Shown here in pieces: positions 42,937 through 51,388 of a DNA stretch of 64,000 bases. Numbering within the stretch: the stretch's first letter is position 1; the number at the start of each line of letters is the position of its first letter. A program made the position numbers and the translations under genes. The DNA comes from an uncultured Verrucomicrobiota bacterium. GTDB taxonomy: Bacteria; Verrucomicrobiota; Kiritimatiellia; CAIVKH01. The notes under the pieces are model-generated. The model searched no databases and was not told where the DNA came from. It saw only the letters and a program-made list of their open reading frames with translations. The DNA is taken from contig CALKUH010000045.1 in NCBI GenBank assembly GCA_937996795.1, positions 1 to 64,000 of the forward strand, in the 5' to 3' direction.

Positions 42937-43258
42937 TCCTTCGCCGTAGCGCAGCGAAGGCGAAGGCTGCCGCGCCGGAGTCAGCGTCCTCGCGGCGAAG
43001 GCGGGCGCATTCCAAGGCTGCGGCTGGCAGGCCATCCTTCAGTTCAATGCAGGGAGTTCCTGTGTCCTCTTTCACGCGCAATGCGTGACACAGATGTGAC
43101 ACAAGGGCTGTGCGGAGTTTGAAAAATAGAGCCCTCTCCCGAAGCTGACACCGGAGCGGAATGCGACAATCCTTCGCACCGGCCACGGCACCCCCTCCAC
43201 AAGACGAAAAGGCCACGGAGGAATCCGTGGCCTTTTCTTCTGCAATGGGTGGACGGGA
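42937..43258. other. Non-coding region after tRNA-Leu
   Basis: 322 bp without a credible gene. It holds an inverted repeat CCTTCGCC/GGCGAAGG (42938-42945, 42959-42966) just after the tRNA, a nested hairpin around TCACGC-GCGTGA (43072-43088), two GTGACACA direct repeats (43085 and 43096), and the terminator at 43207-43236. It may contain remnants of an element once inserted at the tRNA gene. Confidence 0.4.
43207..43236. terminator. Bidirectional intrinsic terminator
   Basis: AAAAGGCCACGGA (43207-43219) pairs perfectly with TCCGTGGCCTTTT (43224-43236), a 13-bp stem with a GGAA loop and T-rich 3' sides on both strands. It can end the minus-strand parvulin transcript (stop 43259) and any plus-strand read-through from tRNA-Leu. 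Confidence 0.85.
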
Positions 43259-44311
43259 TCAGTTGTTCAGGAACACCTTGACGTCCGCGTTGGTGCGCAA
43301 GGTCATCAGGTAGCCCTGGATCACGTCGGGGGCTTTGCGCTGTTTGATCATGGCGATCAGGTTGGTTTTGACCTCGTCGAAGGGGAGGTCCCGGGCTTCT
43401 TCGCGCTTTTCAACCTTGATGATGTGGAAGCCGAACTGGGTCTCCACCAACGGGCCCACGGCGCCGATTTCCTGCGTGAAGGCCGCTTCTTCAAACGGAG
43501 GCACCATCTGGCCGCGCGGGAAGGTGTAGAGACCGCCGGTTTCGCGGCTGCCCGGGTCGTCGGTTTCCTGCTTCGCGACCTCGGCGAAATCCTCGCCGGC
43601 GTTCAGGCGGGCGCGAAGGGCCTCGGCTTCCGCCTTCTTGGCTTCCTTCTCGTCTTCCTTTTCAACGGCGACAAGGATGTGGCGCGCGGTGGCGAGCTCA
43701 GGCTGCTTCATGCGTTCGCGGTTTTCCTCGTAGAACGCGGAGGCGTCGGCTTCGGAGACCTCGAGCTCGTTCGACGTGACCTGCTCGATCAGCATCGTGA
43801 TGCGGACTTCGTCGCCGAATTCGCGCTGGAATTGTTCGGGGGAGACGCCGCGCTGTTCGAGGACCTGCTCCAGGGAAATGCCGGGGGGCAGGGCCGCTTC
43901 GAGCTTCGCGCGCGCATCGGCGATGTCCGCGTCGGTCACCTTCAGGTTCTGCCGGTCGGCTTCCTGGATGAGCAGCTGACGGGCGATCATCTGGTCCAGC
44001 ACCTGCTCGCGGATGCGCGGCTGCATCTGGGCGAGCTGCTCCGGCGGCATGCGGCCGCCGATGCGGGCGAGCATGTTGCCGAGTTCCTTCTGGAAGGCTT
44101 CGGCGGAAATTTCGACCCCGTTGACGCTCGCGACCGCACCGGTCAGCGACGCGGTGCGGGTCGGCGGGATCGGCTGGCGGAAGATGTCGGTGGATTCGGA
44201 GAGATCGGCGGCGGGTTCCTGCACGGCGGGTTCCTTGGGTTTGCAACCGGCGCCGACGGACAGGGCAACAAGCGCGCACGCGGTGGCGGTGAAGAATGAA
44301 CGGGAGGGCAT
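43259..44311 (-). CDS. Parvulin-type peptidyl-prolyl isomerase lipoprotein (PrsA/SurA-like)
   Basis: 350 residues from ATG 44311. The lipobox VGAGC puts the lipidated Cys near residue 23. An N-terminal SurA-like helical chaperone region (VNGVEISAEAFQKELGNMLARI ... QVLDQMIARQLLIQEADRQ) precedes a parvulin domain (ATARHILVAVE ... ETGGLYTFPRGQMVPPFEEAAF ... VETQFGFHIIKVEKREE). It helps exported proteins fold in the periplasm. The terminator at 43207 lies just beyond its stop. Confidence 0.9.
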   Translation of the reverse strand: MPSRSFFTATACALVALSVGAGCKPKEPAVQEPAADLSESTDIFRQPIPPTRTASLTGAVASVNGVEISAEAFQKELGNMLARIGGRMPPEQLAQMQPRIREQVLDQMIARQLLIQEADRQNLKVTDADIADARAKLEAALPPGISLEQVLEQRGVSPEQFQREFGDEVRITMLIEQVTSNELEVSEADASAFYEENRERMKQPELATARHILVAVEKEDEKEAKKAEAEALRARLNAGEDFAEVAKQETDDPGSRETGGLYTFPRGQMVPPFEEAAFTQEIGAVGPLVETQFGFHIIKVEKREEARDLPFDEVKTNLIAMIKQRKAPDVIQGYLMTLRTNADVKVFLNN

Positions 44312-44375
44312 AAGACGACCTTTCGTTGTGAAGGCGCGATGGTGCATAACGCGCCTCGGCGTGTCAAACGTTGTA

Positions 44376-45338
44376 TCAGGCGTCCAGCGGCCACTCGAAA
44401 TGGCCGGAGGCGAGGAACGTTCGGACCTGTCGGGCGCTAAATGCGGACTTGCGGTGGACCGCTTCGTGCGTGTTGAAGGCATTGTGCGGCGTGAGGATTA
44501 CCCGCGGGTGCCTTGCCAGTTGCAGGAGGCGGGCCGATTCCGCGGTGGCTCGACCCGTGCGCAACGCGTCGGCCACCTCGGGCTCCCCGGCGAATACATC
44601 GAGCGCGACGCCGCCCAGCAGGCCTTCGCGGAGCAGGGGCTCAAGGTCGGCGGTTTCCACCAGTTCGCCGCGCGCGACATTGACCAGGCAGAGGCCGGGC
44701 CGGGCCCCGGCGAGGGTTGAGCGCCGCACGTATGCGCGATTCTCCGCGGTCAGGTTCATGCAGAGCGCCAGGATGTCCGCGCGGGAGATGGCTTCGTCCC
44801 ATGCCACATAGTGGACGTCGGGATGCCGGTGAACCGGGTCCACGCCGAGCACCTGCATGTCGAGTCCGCGTCCGATCTGCGTCACGGCATGCCCGATGCG
44901 GCCCACGCCGGCGACCGCCAGGGTGCGCCCCGCGCATTCGCCGCCCGTAAGGCCGTCGCGATGGAACGTGTCCCATTGGCGGAGCTGGGCGGGCAGGCGG
45001 CGCAGCAGGCTCATCCAGAGGAGCGCCGCCTGTTCCGCCACGGCGCGCGAGCAATACTCCGGGAGGGCGGCCAGCGCGAGGCCCGGCGCGCAGCGGCGCA
45101 GCGGCAGCAAATGATCATAGCCCGTCGTCCGTGCCAGCACGCCGCGGATGTGAAGCTCCCATCCGGGAGGCAACGCCGACTGTGTGCGGATGCTGAGCAG
45201 CAGGGCGGGCGGGGTCGTGTGCCCGGCGAGTTGGATCGTTGAGGCGGTGTATCCCGCGCGCACCCCGGGGCCCAGCTCGGCCGCGAGGGCTGACGCCTCT
45301 TCCTCGAACGCCTCGTAGAAAAAAACGTCGTGGTTCAT
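44376..45338 (-). CDS. D-isomer-specific 2-hydroxyacid dehydrogenase
   Basis: 320 residues. NAD-binding LAVAGVGRIGHAVTQIG (GxGxxG), the catalytic Arg in NVARGELVE, Glu in FAGEPEVA, and His in LTPHNAFNT make a full active site. It reduces a 2-keto acid or oxidises a D-2-hydroxy acid (lactate, glycerate, phosphoglycerate-like); the exact substrate is not evident. It stands alone between the parvulin gene and the divergent motor-like operon. Confidence 0.87.
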   Translation of the reverse strand: MNHDVFFYEAFEEEASALAAELGPGVRAGYTASTIQLAGHTTPPALLLSIRTQSALPPGWELHIRGVLARTTGYDHLLPLRRCAPGLALAALPEYCSRAVAEQAALLWMSLLRRLPAQLRQWDTFHRDGLTGGECAGRTLAVAGVGRIGHAVTQIGRGLDMQVLGVDPVHRHPDVHYVAWDEAISRADILALCMNLTAENRAYVRRSTLAGARPGLCLVNVARGELVETADLEPLLREGLLGGVALDVFAGEPEVADALRTGRATAESARLLQLARHPRVILTPHNAFNTHEAVHRKSAFSARQVRTFLASGHFEWPLDA

Positions 45339-45382
45339 TTGTTAGCCGCCGGTGCGAACGCATTTTCCCCGTCGATGGAGTA

Positions 45383-45411
45383 TTGACTTCGTGAAGGGAC
45401 CCCGAGATTAT
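45383..45411 (+). promoter_or_regulatory. Candidate promoter of the ExbB/ExbD-like operon
   Basis: TTGACT (45383-45388), 17-bp spacer, GATTAT (45406-45411), giving a leader of about 70 nt before ATG 45488 (ribosome site AAGGA). Confidence 0.45.
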
Positions 45412-45487
45412 CCCACGCAAGCCATCGTGATCAAGGGGACGCCGCAAAGGCAGCCGCGATGGGGGGCCTTTCATCGAAGGACGTGAC

Positions 45488-46978
45488 ATGGACCAGGACG
45501 CCGCGGAAGTCGTTGTCGATGCCCAGATCGAGGAATTTCAGTCGTTGCGCGGCTCGCGCCCCGGCACAGATGCCAACGTCATCATCCAGATCGCCGTCGG
45601 TATTCTGGGTACGCTCATCGTTGCGTTCGGCGTGACTCCGCTCAATGACACCAAGGCCGACTATCTGTACGGCATCGTCAACGAACGTGGTCCCGTGCAA
45701 TACCTCGAACTGCTGATGTCCTTCATGGTGGGCGCGCTGATTGTCCTCAAGAGCAAGATCGTGAATCGCAACCTGCGGGTGATTGCGTCCAACCCGCTGC
45801 CGCCTGAACTCGACTTGAACGACGACAACGCGCTGCAGGCGTTCCGCGATTCCCTGCCGCAGCGTCCTGAATTTGAGTGGAGCATCCTGCTGAACCGGCT
45901 CGACCGGGCGCTTGCCCTCTGGCTGGGCAGCAAGGACATCGCGCGCGTTTCCTCGTATGTCCAGATGGAGTCTTCGCGCGACCAGAGCTCCTCCGACTCG
46001 TCGTATGCCATTGCAAAGGTGCTGATGTGGGCCATCCCGATCCTGGGCTTCATTGGTACGGTGCAAGGGCTGGGCGTGGCCGTCGCCGGCTTCGGCGTGC
46101 TGGGCGGATCGGCCGACGTCAGCGCGATCAAGTCCGCCATCGGCCAGGTGACCGTGGGTCTCGGCGTCGCCTTCGACACCACGCTGCTGGCCCTCGTGCT
46201 CACCACGCTGCTGATGTTCCCGCTGACGTCGTTCCAACGAAAAGAGGAAAACCTCTTCGGCGAAATCGACAACTACCTGGACGACGTCTTGCTCGCCCGC
46301 CTCCCGTCGCCCGAGCAGAAGCCCATCGTGATCGAGAACCTGGAAGACTCCATCGAGGCCGCCTTCCGGCGTTATATCCCGGACCCGGACCGCTACGATG
46401 AGGTCTTCACCCGGTCGATCGAGAAAGCCGCGCTGACGGTCGAGGAGCGCTTCGGCGGGCTGTCCACCAAGTATGAAGCGACCTTGCGCGACCTCAGCCA
46501 GCGCGTGGCGGATAATTTGAAGAGCGCGGGCGCCACGGTTGAGCAGAGCATGCGCGGGATTGCGGACGACCTGCGCAAGCAGGACGAACACGCGATGGAG
46601 TCGCGCCGCAAGGCCCTGGCCGATGAAGCCAACCGCTTCAAGGATGTCGTCGCGGATATTAATTCCACCGCGGATCGCGTCGCGCAATCCTACCGGCAGG
46701 GCGCCGAAGCCGTGCAGAGCGCCACCAAGGACACGGTCCAGCAGGCCCTGTCCGCGACGCGCGACCTGACCGGTCGCATGGAAGAGGTTTCCCGCCTCGC
46801 CGCCAACATCGACCAGTTGCTCAAGCTCAACCAGTCGATCAACCAGAGCATGAGCACCGTCGCCAGCTCGGACCAGTTCCGCGCCACGTTGGAAGACCTG
46901 CGGAAGCATTTGTCCACGACCACCGAGTTTTGCGCGCGCCTGAGCAAGCCGCGCGTGATCACGTTGCGCGAAGAGTAA
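45488..46978 (+). CDS. MotA/TolQ/ExbB-family channel protein with long C-terminal helical tail
   Basis: 496 residues from ATG 45488. Hydrophobic segments at about 33-60 and 75-95, then the family core: SYAIAKVLMWAIPILGFIGTVQGLGVAVAGFG and SAIGQVTVGLGVAFDTTLLALVLTTLLMFPL, with the GxxGTVxGL motif of ExbB/TolQ. About 250 residues follow, largely charged and helical (residues 245-496, coiled-coil-like: ESRRKALADEANRFKDVVADINSTADRVAQSYRQG). ExbB itself is ~240 residues, so the tail doubles it. It should form the pentameric ion channel of a motor with the two downstream proteins. Confidence 0.82.
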   Translation: MDQDAAEVVVDAQIEEFQSLRGSRPGTDANVIIQIAVGILGTLIVAFGVTPLNDTKADYLYGIVNERGPVQYLELLMSFMVGALIVLKSKIVNRNLRVIASNPLPPELDLNDDNALQAFRDSLPQRPEFEWSILLNRLDRALALWLGSKDIARVSSYVQMESSRDQSSSDSSYAIAKVLMWAIPILGFIGTVQGLGVAVAGFGVLGGSADVSAIKSAIGQVTVGLGVAFDTTLLALVLTTLLMFPLTSFQRKEENLFGEIDNYLDDVLLARLPSPEQKPIVIENLEDSIEAAFRRYIPDPDRYDEVFTRSIEKAALTVEERFGGLSTKYEATLRDLSQRVADNLKSAGATVEQSMRGIADDLRKQDEHAMESRRKALADEANRFKDVVADINSTADRVAQSYRQGAEAVQSATKDTVQQALSATRDLTGRMEEVSRLAANIDQLLKLNQSINQSMSTVASSDQFRATLEDLRKHLSTTTEFCARLSKPRVITLREE

Positions 46979-46999
46979 TCGCACGAATCGGAATCGAGC

Positions 47000-47524
47000 A
47001 TGGCCGAAGCGGCAAAAACGGACTTTTCGTCCTTCATGTGCGTGATTCTGATGCTCACCGGCTGCCTGGTGACCATCATGATCAGCAACATCATCATCAT
47101 TGCCGCCAACCCCGAAAACGTGCAGATCACGTCGATCATTCCCCAAGGTATGGACCCGGCCAATGACAAGCCGGTCGAGGACAGCCAGGGCAACATCATC
47201 AAGAGCCCGTGGTATCTGGAGGTCTGGCGCGACCGCATGATCATCCACCCCGGCGGCGAGGAAATCGGCGTGCGCGAGTTGGAGCAGAAGGACAACGCGT
47301 TCGAGCAATTTTTGACACGTGTCCAGGCTCGCAACGACCGGCAGTACATCGTTCTCCTCGTGCGCGAGCATGGCGCGACGATCGCCCGCAAGTTGAAGAA
47401 GGTGATCCGCGACCGGAAAATCGACATCGGTATGGACCTGCTGTATTCGACGGAGCCCATCAAACTTCGGAACGTCAGCACCGGTGCGGTCGAGACCGCA
47501 ACCGCCACCGCGGCGGGGACCTAG
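47000..47524 (+). CDS. ExbD-like protein A, lacking the membrane Asp
   Basis: 174 residues. Short cytosolic N-terminus, one membrane helix (FMCVILMLTGCLVTIMISNIIII), then a periplasmic ExbD-like domain with WYLEVWRDRMIIHPGGEEI. Aligning SSFMCVILMLTG with DSFLDVLTCLQG of the next protein puts Cys14 where ExbD's proton-carrying Asp should be. It therefore may be a structural, non-protonatable stator partner. 21 bp after the ExbB-like gene and 9 bp before the second ExbD-like gene; same operon. Confidence 0.68.
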   Translation: MAEAAKTDFSSFMCVILMLTGCLVTIMISNIIIIAANPENVQITSIIPQGMDPANDKPVEDSQGNIIKSPWYLEVWRDRMIIHPGGEEIGVRELEQKDNAFEQFLTRVQARNDRQYIVLLVREHGATIARKLKKVIRDRKIDIGMDLLYSTEPIKLRNVSTGAVETATATAAGT

Positions 47525-47533
47525 GAAACCGTC

Positions 47534-48175
47534 ATGGCAAAAAAGGCCGATGCTACGGGCGCGATCAACCTCGACTCCTTCCTGGATGTGTTGACCTGCC
47601 TGCAGGGCATCCTGATGCTGGTCATCATCGCGACAGGCATTGATGCCGCGCAGACCAAAGTCCTCGTGCCGACGCCCATCGAGAAACAAAGCACCAAAAT
47701 TCCGATCTACCTGGAATGCCGTGGAAACCTGATCTACCCGATGGAAGTGACCGATCTGGCCCGCCAGGCGCGCATGTCGATGATGCAAATGAGCCAGCAA
47801 TCGCAGGGCGACCAGACCAAATTGATGCAGGCGCTCGCGACGACACGCGTCACCAACGAGTATTATGAGGTCGACCTCACGTATTATCTGCTGGGTCAAT
47901 TGGTGATCAAGACCCGCGCGGATTCAAACGCCACCGGGCACGCCCTCGATGAACGCTCAACGTTCTCCACGGACAACTTCCTGGTCCGCCTGCTCAAGAC
48001 GGTGGACAAGGACAAGCAGCGCTTGGTGCTGGTGGTCCGGGACGACAGCTTCAACGTGTTTAAGGTGGCCCAGCGGCTCGCCTTCCTGGCGCAACTGGAA
48101 CTGGGCGTGGAGATCTACGACGCCCGCGAGCTGCTGCGCTTCACCCAGCAGGGCGCCCTGATCACCGGCAGTTAA
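47534..48175 (+). CDS. ExbD-like protein B with conserved membrane Asp
   Basis: 213 residues. N-terminus MAKKADATGAINLDSFLDVLTCLQGI with Asp18 at the start of the single membrane helix, as in ExbD (xxFxDVxLxLLI). The periplasmic part starts IPIYLECRGNLIYPMEV, parallel to WYLEVWRDRMIIHP of the preceding protein, and ends with an ExbD-like strand-helix pattern (RLVLVVRDDSFNVFKVAQRL). Presumably forms a heterodimer with protein A inside the ExbB-like pentamer. No OmpA-type peptidoglycan-binding domain. Confidence 0.7.
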   Translation: MAKKADATGAINLDSFLDVLTCLQGILMLVIIATGIDAAQTKVLVPTPIEKQSTKIPIYLECRGNLIYPMEVTDLARQARMSMMQMSQQSQGDQTKLMQALATTRVTNEYYEVDLTYYLLGQLVIKTRADSNATGHALDERSTFSTDNFLVRLLKTVDKDKQRLVLVVRDDSFNVFKVAQRLAFLAQLELGVEIYDARELLRFTQQGALITGS

Positions 48176-48248
48176 TCCTGCTTTTTGCGCTGACAGCCGC
48201 GCGCCGGTTGTTCACAGTATCCGTTTGTTCATCCGGAGGCGTCGAATC

Positions 48249-48683
48249 ATGTCCGTCATGGAAGCCAAAGAGATCATGCAGATTCTGCCGCATCGGTATC
48301 CGATGCTGCTTGTGGACCGTGTCATTGAATGCGACTTCAAACAGCGCATCGTCGCGGTCAAGAACCTGACCATGGGCGAGCCCTGCTTCCAGGGGCATTT
48401 CCCGAACGACCCGATCTTCCCGGGCGTGCTGCAACTGGAGGCGATGGCCCAGACCGGCGGCATCCTGATGAACAAGGCCTTCGGACATGAAGGCCGCATC
48501 GCGTATTTCCTCGCCGTGGACAAGGCCCGGTTCCGCCGCATCGTCCGGCCCGGCGACCAGATCCGCATCGAAGTAGTCTTCCAGCGCGCGCGCCTGGGCA
48601 TGTCGAAAATGCAGGGCCGCGTCTTTGTCGGTGACGAGCTGGCGAGCGAGGCCGAGATCATGTTCGGCTATGGGGACGCCTGA
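48249..48683 (+). CDS. fabZ: 3-hydroxyacyl-ACP dehydratase FabZ
   Basis: 144 residues from ATG 48249, with CCGGAGGCG upstream. Single hot-dog domain: MQILPHRYPMLLVDRV (catalytic His in LPHRYP), GHFPNDPIFPGVLQLEAMAQTGG (catalytic Glu). Dehydrates 3-hydroxyacyl-ACP in fatty acid synthesis. Four bases before lpxA, the common pairing that shares the 3-hydroxyacyl-ACP pool between phospholipids and lipid A. Confidence 0.96.
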   Translation: MSVMEAKEIMQILPHRYPMLLVDRVIECDFKQRIVAVKNLTMGEPCFQGHFPNDPIFPGVLQLEAMAQTGGILMNKAFGHEGRIAYFLAVDKARFRRIVRPGDQIRIEVVFQRARLGMSKMQGRVFVGDELASEAEIMFGYGDA

Positions 48684-48686
48684 TTC

Positions 48687-49460
48687 ATGGCCGACATTCA
48701 TCCCTCCGCCGTGGTTGCGCCAGGCGCTCAGCTGGCCACGGATGTCGTGGTCGGTCCCTTCTGCTGTGTCGGCCCCGAGGTGTCGCTGGGCGCGGGAACG
48801 CGCCTGATCTCGCATGTGGTCGTGAGCGGCTTTACGCGCGTCGGGGCGGGATGCGTGTTCTTTCCCTTTGCCAGCATTGGCGTGCAGACGCAGGACCTGA
48901 AGTTCAAGGGCGGGCGGCCCGGCACGGTGATCGGCGACCATACGACCGTGCGCGAGAACGTAACGATTCACGCGGCGACGGACGACGGCAACCTCACGGT
49001 GATCGGATCGCACGGCCACATCATGGCCTACGCGCACGTCGCGCATGACTGCCGCATCGGCGACCACGTCATCCTGTCCAACGGCGCGCAACTCGCAGGC
49101 CATGTCCAGGTCGAGGACCACGCCATCGTCAGCGCGATGACCGGCGTCCACCAGTTCGGACGGGTGGGGCGCTACAGTTTTATCGGCGCGTACTGCAAGG
49201 TCACCCAGGACGTGCCGCCGTATATGCTGGTGGATGGCGTGCCCGCCCGCGTGCCGGCGCCCAATGCAGTCGGCCTGAAGCGCGCGGGATTCAGCGAGGA
49301 AACGCAGCGCGCGCTCAAGCAGGCCCACCGCCTCTTGTTCCGCAGCGAGCTCGCCACCGGCGAGGCGCTCCGGCAAATTGAGGAAACCGTGGAGCAAACG
49401 CCGGAGGTGCGCCATCTGGTCGCCTTCGTGCGCGCGTCCGAACGGGGCATCGTGAAGTGA
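48687..49460 (+). CDS. lpxA: UDP-N-acetylglucosamine acyltransferase LpxA
   Basis: 257 residues. Hexapeptide beta-helix (IHPSAVVAPGAQLATDVVVGPFCCVG ... VIGDHTTVRENVTIHAAT ... GSHGHIMAYAHVAHDCRIGDHVILSNGAQLAGHVQVEDHAIVSAMTGVHQFGRVG) with the catalytic His in the AHVAHDC stretch, and the C-terminal helical domain. First step of lipid A synthesis; proves an LPS outer membrane. Overlaps the gspD start by 4 bp. Confidence 0.96.
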   Translation: MADIHPSAVVAPGAQLATDVVVGPFCCVGPEVSLGAGTRLISHVVVSGFTRVGAGCVFFPFASIGVQTQDLKFKGGRPGTVIGDHTTVRENVTIHAATDDGNLTVIGSHGHIMAYAHVAHDCRIGDHVILSNGAQLAGHVQVEDHAIVSAMTGVHQFGRVGRYSFIGAYCKVTQDVPPYMLVDGVPARVPAPNAVGLKRAGFSEETQRALKQAHRLLFRSELATGEALRQIEETVEQTPEVRHLVAFVRASERGIVK

Positions 49461-51379
49461 AGAAGCTGGCCCATCTTGTTTTGGCGCTGGCGCTGGCGGT
49501 CGCGCCGGTCGCGCCGCTGGCTGCGCGGGCGGAAGAGGGGCCCTACGTCAATTTCAGCTTCGACCAGGTGGAGATTCCCGTCCTTGTGAAGCTGGTCGGC
49601 GAAATGACCGGCCGCCGGTTCGTCGTCGGCGAGGAAATCACCGGCCGCGTCACGGTCGTAACCCCGCAGCGGATCCCGGTCAAGGATGCCTATCCGCTGC
49701 TCGTGTCCATCCTCGAATCGCGCGGACTCGGCATCCTGGAGCAGGGCGGATTGCACCGCGTCATCCTGCTGCCGGAACGGGCCGTTCCCGGCGCCACCGT
49801 GATGATCCCGGAGGATGACAGCACGAATGCCGTGGGGTTGGTGACCAAGCTGATCCGCGTGCAGCACGTCAGTGTCTCCGAGTTGCGCCGCCTGCTGGAA
49901 CCGCTTGTGCGCGGCGGCAAGTCCGGCGCGCTCGCGGCGTTTCCGCCCACGAATCACCTGATCATCACGGACACCGCCGAGAATGTGCGCCAGATCGAGC
50001 GCATCATCGGCGAGCTCGACAAGCCCGGCGCGGCGCGCGTCGTCGATGTGATCCCGCTCAAACACGCCGCCCCGGATGACCTGGCCCGCCAGCTTGTCGC
50101 CGCCATGAAGGGCGGCGCGAGCGCCGGCGAGAAAGTATCGCGTCATCTCCAGCAGGTGGGCGAGGGCATGGGCGCGCTGCCCGCGGACGTCGTGGTCGTG
50201 CCCGCGCCCCGCGCGAACAGCATCATCATCGTGGGCACCCCGGTGCAGTTGAACGAACTGCGCGAAATCGTCGCGCGCATGGATGTCGAGGCGCCTTCGG
50301 GGTACGGGCGGCTGCACGCGATCTTCCTCAAATACCTGTCCGCCGAGGAGGCGGCCAAGAGCCTCACCGCGCTGCTGGCCAAGACCGACAAGGAGCGCGC
50401 GCCCATCGCCATCGAACACAACCTTGCGAACAATGCGCTGGTGGTCGATGCGAGCCCGCAGGATTTCGAATTCCTCAAAAAACTCGTCGAGCAGCTCGAC
50501 CAGGTGCCGCAGCAGGTCATGGTGGAGGTCCTGCTGGCCGAGGTCGCCGTCGGGCGCTCCCTGGATCTCGGCGTACGCCTGGCGACGGTGGACCAACCGA
50601 AGGACGGTTCCACGACGGTGATTGGCGGCAGTCAGCCCTCGGAGACGGATGCCGTGATGAATTTCCTCGAGACGGGCGCCTTCCCCCAGGGCCTCGCAAT
50701 CGGTGTCGCGCGGGGCACCTACACCGATGCGGCGGGCAATATCGTTCCAAGCATCCCGATCCTGATCCAGGCCCTCGCGCAGAATCGCGACGTCAAGATT
50801 CTCTCCAATGTTCCCTTGTGGGCGCAGAACAACGTCGAGGCCAGCGTCAGCGTCGTGGAGAACATCCCGATCCTGCGTTCGACGATCGAAGGCGGGGCGG
50901 GCACCTCGCGCGATGTCATCCAGAACATCGACCGCATCGATGTCGGCATCAAACTGAAACTCACCCCGCACGTGAATCCCGACGGCGACATCACGCTCCA
51001 ACTCAACCCGAGCATTGAGGCGATTGTCGATGAAGGCCCTGCGGATACGCAATTCGCCCCGTCCATCGCCAAGCGCGAGGTCTCCACCACCGTCACCCTG
51101 CCGAACAAGGCCACCGTTGTGATCAGCGGCCTCATTCGCGAAGACCGCGTGAACATCGTGAGCAAGGTCCCGCTGCTGGGCGACCTGCCGCTGATCGGCT
51201 TCCTGTTTCGCAGCAAGAGCGAGCGCGTCCAGCGCACGAACCTGTTGATCTTCGTGACGCCGCACATCGTGACCGACATGGCGGCGGCGCGCGCGATGCA
51301 GCAAAAATTGCAGCAACAAACGAAAATCGATGTCGAACCGGCGACGCTCAACATGGATGCGCCGGTCCCGTTGAAGTAG
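49457..51379 (+). CDS. gspD: Type II secretion secretin GspD
   Basis: 640 residues from GTG 49457 with signal peptide (LVLALALAVAPVAPLAARA). N0/STN (YVNFSFDQVEIPVLVKLVGEMTGRRF), then three ring-building domains (LIRVQHVSVSELRRLLEPL; VIPLKHAAPDDLARQLV; IFLKYLSAEEAAKSLTALL), then the channel domain, with VPLLGDLPLIGFLFRSK as the secretin signature and a terminal TNLLIFVTPHIVTD. Forms the outer-membrane pore. Starts a D-E-F block after lpxA; no pseudopilin genes nearby. Confidence 0.92.
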   Translation: MKKLAHLVLALALAVAPVAPLAARAEEGPYVNFSFDQVEIPVLVKLVGEMTGRRFVVGEEITGRVTVVTPQRIPVKDAYPLLVSILESRGLGILEQGGLHRVILLPERAVPGATVMIPEDDSTNAVGLVTKLIRVQHVSVSELRRLLEPLVRGGKSGALAAFPPTNHLIITDTAENVRQIERIIGELDKPGAARVVDVIPLKHAAPDDLARQLVAAMKGGASAGEKVSRHLQQVGEGMGALPADVVVVPAPRANSIIIVGTPVQLNELREIVARMDVEAPSGYGRLHAIFLKYLSAEEAAKSLTALLAKTDKERAPIAIEHNLANNALVVDASPQDFEFLKKLVEQLDQVPQQVMVEVLLAEVAVGRSLDLGVRLATVDQPKDGSTTVIGGSQPSETDAVMNFLETGAFPQGLAIGVARGTYTDAAGNIVPSIPILIQALAQNRDVKILSNVPLWAQNNVEASVSVVENIPILRSTIEGGAGTSRDVIQNIDRIDVGIKLKLTPHVNPDGDITLQLNPSIEAIVDEGPADTQFAPSIAKREVSTTVTLPNKATVVISGLIREDRVNIVSKVPLLGDLPLIGFLFRSKSERVQRTNLLIFVTPHIVTDMAAARAMQQKLQQQTKIDVEPATLNMDAPVPLK

Positions 51380-51388
51380 GGAACCCCC

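Noticed and set aside
42899..43216. A minus-strand frame across tRNA-Leu ending in a VHPEGLEPP-type peptide.
   Set aside because: This peptide is a familiar artefact from translating the antisense of tRNA genes; no gene is supported.
45431..47899. An 822-codon minus-strand frame opposite the ExbB/ExbD-like genes.
   Set aside because: Same reason: its sequence has no domain and the plus-strand genes have clear membrane motifs and ribosome sites.
45488..48175. A Zorya-type anti-phage defence system.
   Set aside because: Only the ExbB/ExbD-like parts are present; there is no ZorB-type peptidoglycan-binding domain and no helicase or nuclease partner gene.
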